NCBI GenBank assembly: GCA_028709235.1 | Contig: JAQVXL010000013.1 | Location: 1-39,769 of the forward strand | Source: Desulfotomaculaceae bacterium | GTDB taxonomy: Bacteria; Bacillota; Desulfotomaculia; Desulfotomaculales; Pelotomaculaceae | DNA: 39,769 bases | Reading direction: 5' to 3' | Shown here: positions 34,716 to 39,769 of the stretch, piece by piece | How the letters are laid out: each line of letters begins with the position of its first letter | Position numbering within the stretch: the stretch's first letter is position 1 | Notes under the pieces: model-generated | Told to the model about the DNA's origin: nothing | The model's database searches: none | What the model saw: only the letters and a program-made list of their open reading frames with translations | Made by a program: the position numbers and the translations under genes

Positions 34716-35381
34716 TTGAGGAGATTTGCCCGATCAACTGCTGTTCTTTTTTTCGCCTTACTTTATATTTTATCATGCCCCCCCTTAAGTGATGCCGCCA
34801 GGATAGTACCGGAAAAGATGAGCATAATTATTGACATGGACAACCTCACCCTGACAATCTTCAACGATGGGGAATTTTACAAGAAGTACCCAGTGGCTAT
34901 GGGAAAATATGAAACTCCAACGCCGGTAGGAAACTGGGAGATTACATCCATGTTCACCAACCCGCCGGGTGTTATGGGCACCCGCTGGATGGGCCTGAAT
35001 ATACCCTACGGTCAATACGGTATTCATGGTACCAACAACCCGCACAGCATCGGTAGTTTTGCCAGTCATGGCTGTATCAGGATGTTTAATCATGACGCCG
35101 AAGAAATTTACCGTATGGTAACTGACGGTACGCCTGTTATAATAATTGGAACTCCTTTCGGCGCGCCGGGCGCCAGCCCGTCACAGTTAAAAATTGGCGA
35201 TAGAGGGCCCGATGTCCTGGAAGTACAGCGAGCTTTAAAAAGGTTGGGTTACCTTAAATGGACACCAGACGGCTTCTGGGGTCAGGGAACGGATAAAGCT
35301 GTGAAAAAATTCCGTGAAGACAACGGCCTCACGGGAGCCAATATTGTAGATGATAAAACATACAAACTACTGGGGTTTTAA
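34716..35381 (+). CDS. L,D-transpeptidase with peptidoglycan-binding domain
   Basis: The 221-residue protein has a signal peptide (about 1-27, LFFALLYILSCPPLSDA), a YkuD catalytic domain and a C-terminal peptidoglycan-binding domain (about 160-221, GDRGPDVLEVQRALKRLGYL). The active-site motif is visible: H104 in GIHGT, H118 and the nucleophile C120 in SHGCIRM. It would form 3-3 crosslinks or act in spore cortex or cell wall maturation. TTG start with CAGGAGGAAACAGAC upstream. The domain order (YkuD first, PG_binding_1 last) is common in Firmicutes. Confidence 0.92.
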   Translation: MRRFARSTAVLFFALLYILSCPPLSDAARIVPEKMSIIIDMDNLTLTIFNDGEFYKKYPVAMGKYETPTPVGNWEITSMFTNPPGVMGTRWMGLNIPYGQYGIHGTNNPHSIGSFASHGCIRMFNHDAEEIYRMVTDGTPVIIIGTPFGAPGASPSQLKIGDRGPDVLEVQRALKRLGYLKWTPDGFWGQGTDKAVKKFREDNGLTGANIVDDKTYKLLGF

Positions 35382-35504
35382 ATTTTTTGTTTACGCAAAC
35401 AAAAATAAGCGCCGGATCTGCATTCTTAAAAACCCGTTCGCATCGGTAATTTTTCGGATATCAGAGTACCGAAAAGCTGTTTATTAATAATGGAATTACG
35501 GCAG

Positions 35505-36281
35505 TTAAATAACCATGCGCTGTTTAATAATATTATGGCTGCTAAGGTTTTTAATTATTTGTTCCAGTATGTATCTCTCTTCTAAATCAGGAACATCCCG
35601 CAAGTTTGCCAGAGCCTCTTCCAGATAAGCGGCCGCAAATTTTACAGTAGCGCCGCGTTCCATTATACCGGACGCCATGCCGATATTTATACCCAAACAT
35701 CTCATGCTTTCCTGTTGCTCTACTGACGCGCCGGCAAGCCGTGCGCCCATGACGGCGCACCCGGCGAAAAGCTCCGCCGTTTCCTTGCGTACAACCTCGC
35801 GGTAAGCTTGTGAAGCAGGGTTATTTACTTTCATTCTGTTTTTTAAAATACCGCCTTCATGGATCCTGCAAATAATTTCAGCTATCGAGCCCATAAAATT
35901 GCTCAAGCCTGTATTATAAAGAAATGCGAAAGTTTTTCCGTAAAAATAGTCGCCCACCAGGATCGGGAGCTGCGATCCGTCTCTCGGGTCTGAATCTTCT
36001 CTAATATAATCAGTATCTTTTTCCGGTATAAATTTATGCGCGATGGAGGCCATATGCGTAAACTGAAAAACACAGGCCAGGTGCAGGGCTTTTTCTCCGG
36101 TATAGCCATAAAGGCGTGATGAAAGTATAACCAGGGCCGGTCTGATCACTTTGTCACTATATGAAAATTCCAGGTGAGCATATCTGCCGATATGGGTTGT
36201 TCTGATAAACATCTCCTTTTCTATAAAATTGTTTACAGCATGCAGTTCATTTTCTATAGGTTTTACAATTTCCCGCAGCAT
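35505..36281 (-). CDS. Polyprenyl-synthase homologue lacking both catalytic motifs
   Basis: I choose the ATG at 36281 (GGAGGGGG eight bases before), giving 258 residues. The fold clearly follows trans-prenyl synthases: an equivalent of GGKRLRPAL is altered to YSDKVIRPALVIL (41-53), and HMASIAH stands where the first Asp-rich motif should follow. DDxxD is replaced by HKFIPEKD (82-89) and the second motif by ASGIMERGA (203-211), after which about 70 residues are missing before the C-terminal helix. It cannot catalyse prenyl transfer by the known mechanism. It may be a regulatory or structural partner of the active copies at 10730 and 23531. Confidence 0.85.
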   Translation of the reverse strand: MLREIVKPIENELHAVNNFIEKEMFIRTTHIGRYAHLEFSYSDKVIRPALVILSSRLYGYTGEKALHLACVFQFTHMASIAHKFIPEKDTDYIREDSDPRDGSQLPILVGDYFYGKTFAFLYNTGLSNFMGSIAEIICRIHEGGILKNRMKVNNPASQAYREVVRKETAELFAGCAVMGARLAGASVEQQESMRCLGINIGMASGIMERGATVKFAAAYLEEALANLRDVPDLEERYILEQIIKNLSSHNIIKQRMVI

Positions 36282-36395
36282 AAAAAGCACCCCCTCCACA
36301 ACAAAAAAAACAATTTATAGTGATAATATTCGTGATAATCCTTTTACAATCCTGCTGTTCTGTAACATTTACAACAGATAACCGGCGTTTAAAAT

Positions 36396-36434
36396 TAGCG
36401 AGCCCTGCAACTGAACGTGTTGCAAGGCTCGCTA
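36396..36434 (-). terminator. Terminator-like hairpin after speD
   Basis: TAGCGAGCCCTGCAAC pairs with GTTGCAAGGCTCGCTA (16 positions, one mismatch) around TGAACGT. On the minus strand it is followed by ATTTTAAAC, a weak T-tract. It separates speD (stop at 36470) from the prenyl-synthase homologue. Confidence 0.65.
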
Positions 36435-36469
36435 ACCCGGTATTCGCTTGGTACTAATAAATATCCCTC

Positions 36470-36850
36470 CTAAATATTCACGGCTTCCTGCAAGGTTTCC
36501 TCCAGCGTCATACCACGTTTCAATTCTTTAGCTGTCATATGTTTCGCGCAAAAACGATTATTAAGGTAGTTGCACGCGTCCCAGGGATTAACCCGATCAC
36601 CGCAGGTAAAAACGTCTACTGCCGCATAGCCCAGTTCCGGCCAGGTATGGATAGCCAGGTGCGATTCTGATATAACAACCACACCACTTACCCCTTGAGG
36701 ACTGAATTTGTGGAAAACACACTCTCTAACTTCAGCGCCGGCTTCGAGCGCGGCATTGACCATGATCTCTTCTACTTTTTTAATGTCGTTGAGAATGTTA
36801 AAGTCGCAACCACAAACCTCAGCCAATACATGGCGGCCCAAATGTTTCAT
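36470..36850 (-). CDS. speD: S-adenosylmethionine decarboxylase proenzyme
   Basis: SpeD makes decarboxylated SAM, the aminopropyl donor for spermidine. The 126-residue bacterial short form has the self-cleavage site E62-S63 ([11 protein letters not shown]), where Ser63 becomes the pyruvoyl cofactor, and the processing residues H68 and C83 (FTCG). GGGAGG lies ahead of the ATG. It stands alone with its own promoter and hairpin; no spermidine synthase gene is in the window. Confidence 0.96.
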   Translation of the reverse strand: MKHLGRHVLAEVCGCDFNILNDIKKVEEIMVNAALEAGAEVRECVFHKFSPQGVSGVVVISESHLAIHTWPELGYAAVDVFTCGDRVNPWDACNYLNNRFCAKHMTAKELKRGMTLEETLQEAVNI

Positions 36851-36933
36851 TTATCTGCCTCCCTTATTAATACATTTTAACCCTGCAAACCTCCAATACA
36901 TTTTGCATACTCATGTATTTTCAACCAAATTAA

Positions 36934-36961
36934 ATTCTAGCATATTATTCAATCTTGTCAA
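36934..36961 (-). promoter_or_regulatory. Promoter of speD
   Basis: On the minus strand TTGACA (36961-36956), a 16-base spacer and TAGAAT (36939-36934) stand about 84 bases ahead of the speD start. The predicted leader is about 77 bases. The gap 36962-37169 is AT-rich and I see nothing else in it. Confidence 0.75.
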
Positions 36962-37161
36962 CAAAATTTTGAGGCTTACAGCCATAATCTTTATTCTCCC
37001 AGCATACTATGAATATTTGGCTGAAAACGCTATTTTTCTCCTTTTAGAAGAGAATAGCCTTTTAAACCAATAGGTAATTTTAAACCTTTTACAATATACG
37101 AATCGAGTATTAAAAACGTGTCATTTCCTTATCTCCCCCTGTTATGCCATAAATTTGCCTC

Positions 37162-37192
37162 AAAGAAACACCCCTGGCAGAAAAACAGGGGT
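37162..37192 (-). terminator. Weak terminator after the ferredoxin gene pair
   Basis: ACCCCTG (37170-37176) and CAGGGGT (37186-37192) pair around GCAGAAAAA. On the minus strand the stem is followed by GTTTCTTTG, a short T-rich tract. It lies about 18 bases after the stop of the 44-codon ORF. Confidence 0.6.
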
Positions 37193-37209
37193 AATAGTTT
37201 CCATCGCAT

Positions 37210-37344
37210 TTATTTTTTATTTTTCTTGTTTTTCAAAGCAGCATCTTGGCGATGCTGAGCCATTCTGTTTTTAAACTCCTCTATTTCCAGAGTGCCCGGG
37301 GGATTCGCGTTAATGCTTATTTTACTTTTATCCTTCTCCGTCAA
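37210..37344 (-). CDS. Possible 44-residue basic protein downstream of ferredoxin
   Basis: A TTG at 37344, just after AGGCGGTGG and 24 bases past the ferredoxin stop, opens a frame to the TAA at 37210. The product (MTEKDKSKISINANPPGT... ending KNKKNKK) is hydrophilic, with charged ends and the core LEIEEFKNRMAQHRQD, probably helical. A hairpin follows downstream. I do not recognise the family. Spacing and position in the transcript support it, but short length and a non-ATG start limit confidence. Confidence 0.42.
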   Translation of the reverse strand: MTEKDKSKISINANPPGTLEIEEFKNRMAQHRQDAALKNKKNKK

Positions 37345-37367
37345 ACCACCACCGCCTAGTTCTAATT

Positions 37368-37556
37368 TTAATCCTCGCTAATGGCATCAGTCGGACAGCT
37401 TTCCAGCGCTTCATTAGCCTGGTCCTCCACCGCCACCGGTACCTCATCGACTATGCTGTGCGCTTTATCGTCCTCATTCCAATCAAAGACTTCCGGGCAC
37501 ACATCGATACACGCGCCGCAACTAATACATAATTCCTGATCAACTATTAAACGCAA
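37368..37556 (-). CDS. Ferredoxin, single [4Fe-4S] type
   Basis: The 62-residue protein has CISCGACIDVCP (C10, C13, C16, C20) near the start and a distant CPTDA (C54) near the end, the pattern of monocluster 4Fe-4S ferredoxins in which the second cluster's ligands are lost; C10, C13, C16 and C54 would bind the cluster. The middle is acidic (DWNEDDKAH), usual for electron-transfer partners. AAAGGAGTGGTAACT precedes the ATG. Its presence in the same window as the NADPH-motif-less thioredoxin reductase is suggestive but not evidence of pairing. Confidence 0.93.
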   Translation of the reverse strand: MRLIVDQELCISCGACIDVCPEVFDWNEDDKAHSIVDEVPVAVEDQANEALESCPTDAISED

Positions 37557-37692
37557 TAGTTACCACTCCTTTATATTTTTAAAGCAGTTATAGTTTGGCT
37601 TAAGAGGCACAAATTATGTAAGCCTAAAACTTTTATAAAAAAATTACGATATGTATTATAGGACTAAAAATTGCGTTAATGAGGTGAATCTG

Positions 37693-38838
37693 GTGTTCGT
37701 CACAAACGACCTTGACCGGATCATCAAGGAAACCCTTGAATCCATTGAACGAAGCAAAATACAGTTATATAACATTGAGGAAAATTCAATGGAAAAACTG
37801 GTCGGGCTAAATAAAGAACTAACGGAACTAAATTATGAGGTAGACAAAATTATCAAACAAGCGGACAAGCTGGCCGCTGAAGAAAAAAAAGCACGCGTAA
37901 GATTAATGGAAGTAAGTAAAGATTTTCGTAAATATACCGAAAAATATATCAAGGACGCCTATGATACTGCTTACCTGCTACAGCTTGAACTAGTAAAGAC
38001 GAGAGAAAAAGAAAAAGTTTTAATCTGCCGGCGAAATTACCTGGAGGTACGCATGCGGCGGCTTGAGGATACAGCAAACAAAGCTGTAAAACTGGTCTCC
38101 CAGATGGGCGTAGTGTTAAACTTCCTCAGCGGCGGACGGAAGGATTTAAATACAAAAACTAATGAATTGCAAAAAGCGCAGGACATGGCCCTGAGCATCA
38201 TCAAAGCCCAGGAAGAAGAGCGCAAGCGTGTAGCCCGGGAAATTCACGACGGGCCTGCCCAGTCCATGGCCAACATCGTAATGCGGGCGGAGTTTTGTTT
38301 AAAACTTTTGGACATGAGCCCCAAGAAAGTGCGGAACGAGCTGATCTCGCTCCAGAATATTGTCAGGATCAGCTTAATGGATGTCCGCAAAATAATCTTC
38401 GATCTCAGACCGATGGTTCTTGATGATCTGGGACTGGTGCCGGCCATAAAAAGATACCTCAGTAATTATAAGGAACAGTACGGTCTTCAGGTGGAGTTTA
38501 CTTATTCCGGCCAGCAGGCACGGTTGGAGAACTCTGTGGAGGTAGCTCTTTTTAGAATTATCCAGGAAATCGTCAGCAATATCCATAAACACGCCTGCGC
38601 CAAGAATTCAGTTATTAAAATAGAAATGATTAATAACAGGGTAAACATACAGGTAAGGGATGACGGTAAAGGGTTTGACCTGGACGAGGTTATGGCCAAC
38701 AAAGAACGCGAAGGATACGGGCTGCTCGGGATACAGGAACGGGTGCAGTTGTTAAACGGTGAAATTAATATTGTTACCGCTCCCGGCAAGGGCACGTCCA
38801 TAATTATTTCAGTTCCTTTAAAATGTGATGTAGTTTAA
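37693..38838 (+). CDS. degS: Sensor histidine kinase, DegS-like
   Basis: This cytoplasmic kinase has no membrane segment. Residues 1 to about 170 are a long coiled coil (a DegS sensor domain), followed by a HisKA_3 domain with the phospho-acceptor His at about 185 (REIHDGPAQSMAN) and an HATPase_c domain with N-box SNIHKH and G-box DDGKGFD, GYGLLGIQERV. I choose the GTG at 37693 (GAGGTGA upstream), giving 381 residues, against B. subtilis DegS at 385. It phosphorylates DegU, encoded 20 bases downstream. Likely inputs, as in Bacillus, are metabolic rather than extracellular. Confidence 0.92.
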   Translation: MFVTNDLDRIIKETLESIERSKIQLYNIEENSMEKLVGLNKELTELNYEVDKIIKQADKLAAEEKKARVRLMEVSKDFRKYTEKYIKDAYDTAYLLQLELVKTREKEKVLICRRNYLEVRMRRLEDTANKAVKLVSQMGVVLNFLSGGRKDLNTKTNELQKAQDMALSIIKAQEEERKRVAREIHDGPAQSMANIVMRAEFCLKLLDMSPKKVRNELISLQNIVRISLMDVRKIIFDLRPMVLDDLGLVPAIKRYLSNYKEQYGLQVEFTYSGQQARLENSVEVALFRIIQEIVSNIHKHACAKNSVIKIEMINNRVNIQVRDDGKGFDLDEVMANKEREGYGLLGIQERVQLLNGEINIVTAPGKGTSIIISVPLKCDVV

Positions 38839-38858
38839 AAAAAGAGGGGGAAATTATT

Positions 38859-39512
38859 TTGAAAAAGGTTAAAGTCTTAATTGCTGATGATCACGCACTG
38901 ATTCGTGCAGGACTCTGTAGAATATTAAATACGCACGAAAAAATTGAAATAATAGGTGAGGCTAAAGACGGTGACCAGGCTGTGGAACTTGCTCTCAAGC
39001 ACAGGCCGGATGTCGTCCTGATGGACATAAATATGCCAGGCGCCAATGGTATTGAGGCCACCAGATCCATAAAAAGAGAAAGACCCGAGATAGGTATTAT
39101 CGCCCTGACCATACACGAGCAAGGGGATTACTTGTTTGAGTTGATTAAGGCCGGTGTATCGGGTTATGTTTTAAAAGACATCAGCCCGGACCTTCTGGTA
39201 CAGACCATTATTGGAGTATCAAAAGGTGAGTCTTTCATCCATTCTACCATGACATCTAAAATGTTTTCTGAATTCAACCGGCTATCCTCCTTTTCCCAGC
39301 ACCATACCAACTCCCGGGGGTTGACTAGGCGTGAATTTGACGTGCTCAGCCTGGTGGCCAGGGGCCACAATAACCGGTCTATCGCTAAAAAGCTTTACAT
39401 TAGCGAAAAAACAGTCAAAAACCATTTAACCAATATATTCCACAAGCTGGGTGTGGGCGACAGGACCCAGGCTGCCATCCACGCGGTAAAATATAGGATG
39501 GTAGATCTATAG
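38859..39512 (+). CDS. degU: Response regulator, DegU-like (NarL/LuxR family)
   Basis: The 217-residue protein has a receiver domain with acidic pocket D10/D11 and phospho-acceptor D56 (LMDINMPG), and a C-terminal LuxR-type helix-turn-helix (LTRREFDVLSLVARG, NRSIAKKLYISEKTVKNHL, split across lines). It is the output partner of DegS. TTG start with AGAGGGGG upstream. The gene ends about 175 bases before the structured leader at the right edge; the intervening 39513-39687 shows two direct copies of CTTATATAGAA (39592 and 39608) but no gene. Confidence 0.93.
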   Translation: MKKVKVLIADDHALIRAGLCRILNTHEKIEIIGEAKDGDQAVELALKHRPDVVLMDINMPGANGIEATRSIKRERPEIGIIALTIHEQGDYLFELIKAGVSGYVLKDISPDLLVQTIIGVSKGESFIHSTMTSKMFSEFNRLSSFSQHHTNSRGLTRREFDVLSLVARGHNNRSIAKKLYISEKTVKNHLTNIFHKLGVGDRTQAAIHAVKYRMVDL

Positions 39513-39687
39513 TGAGTCATAAATTTCCAGAACAGCGTTTCATGTTGTCTATCAGGGCGTTAACAAACCCGTACTCGTAAATAAAGAAATGTCTTATATA
39601 GAAATACCTTATATAGAAGCAATAAATATTTTGAATTAATTCTAGGAGCATTCCTGTAACAAACAAAAATGAGCTTTGAAAATAAAA

Positions 39688-39752
39688 GTACCTCCTGTTA
39701 ACATACGAGGTGTCAGCTTCGCGAAGCGACCCTTAAATAACAGAGGAGGTAC
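39688..39752 (+). promoter_or_regulatory. RBS-sequestering hairpin before a truncated ORF
   Basis: GTACCTCCT (39688-39696) is the exact complement of AGGAGGTAC (39744-39752), and four further pairs form inside it with a 2-base bulge. The inner part contains a perfect 12-base palindrome GCTTCGCGAAGC (39716-39727). The outer stem covers the GGAGG ribosome site of the ATG at 39758, so translation would be blocked unless the stem opens. Such structures limit expression of some transposase genes. Confidence 0.65.
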
Positions 39753-39757
39753 TCAAG

Positions 39758-39769
39758 ATGAAGTATATC
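39758..39769 (+). CDS. 5' end of a CDS cut by the window end
   Basis: ATG AAG TAT ATC (M K Y I) starts six bases after GAGGAGGTAC and runs off the window. Four codons cannot identify the product. The structured leader and the transposase remnant at the opposite edge make a transposase plausible; MKYI is a start I associate with some IS1182-type transposases, but this is weak. Confidence 0.4.

Noticed and set aside
36366-36388. Operator-like CTGTTCTGTAACATTTACAACAG upstream of the prenyl-synthase homologue
   Set aside because: The outer and inner arms are out of register, so the dyad symmetry is weak and no regulator can be named.

Overview
The window reads as a chromosomal piece from an anaerobic, endospore-forming Firmicute, most likely of the Desulfotomaculum/Pelotomaculum (Peptococcaceae-like) group. 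This is an inference from content: haem made by the siroheme-dependent Ahb route, a selenocysteine-insertion set (selC, selA, selB), a CwlD-type cortex amidase, a DegS/DegU pair, a monocluster ferredoxin, and frequent TTG and GTG starts behind strong Shine-Dalgarno sites. No rRNA, CRISPR array or prophage is visible.

Layout. 1-309: an edge of mobile DNA, with six degenerate 22-bp tandem repeats abutting the C-terminal remnant of a transposase. 495-11695 (all minus strand, transcribed from 11695 towards 495): polyprenyl synthase, then precorrin-2 dehydrogenase, hemA, hemC, cobA-hemD fusion, ahbC, hemB, ahbD, ahbA, ahbB, hemL. Together these convert glutamyl-tRNA to uroporphyrinogen III, then siroheme, didecarboxysiroheme, Fe-coproporphyrin and haem b. 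Only a dedicated sirohydrochlorin ferrochelatase is not seen. 11932-12088: tRNA-Sec with its own promoter. 12157-15443: pcm, a DUF1540 protein, lgt, small unknown proteins, a universal stress protein and a DUF4912 protein. 15526-18821: a thioredoxin-reductase-like flavoprotein without NADPH motifs, an orphan long-form hisG, and a propeller/LysM protein. 19046-22587: an AbrB-like regulator, an aminotransferase, a DUF456 membrane protein, a small membrane protein and a methyltransferase.

22613-26908: cwlD, a second polyprenyl synthase, a UbiA prenyltransferase and a geranylgeranyl-reductase-type flavoprotein, suggesting synthesis of a prenylated and possibly saturated lipid or quinone. 27035-30404: selB and selA as a two-gene operon with a clear terminator. 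30651-34367: a consensus promoter followed by purL (with a duplicated PurS-like N terminus) and purQ. 34716-37556: an L,D-transpeptidase, a catalytically dead polyprenyl-synthase homologue, speD, a ferredoxin and a 44-codon ORF. 37693-39512: degS-degU. The right edge (39688-39769) is a structured leader whose stem covers the ribosome binding site of an ORF cut by the window end.

The points I find most worth following are the 22-bp repeat array, the dead prenyl-synthase paralogue, the NADPH-motif-less thioredoxin-reductase homologue, the pair of REP-like repeats at about 3.8 kb and 34.5 kb, and the RBS-sequestering hairpin at the right end. I do not see convincing evidence for a wholly new multi-gene system; most genes belong to recognisable families.
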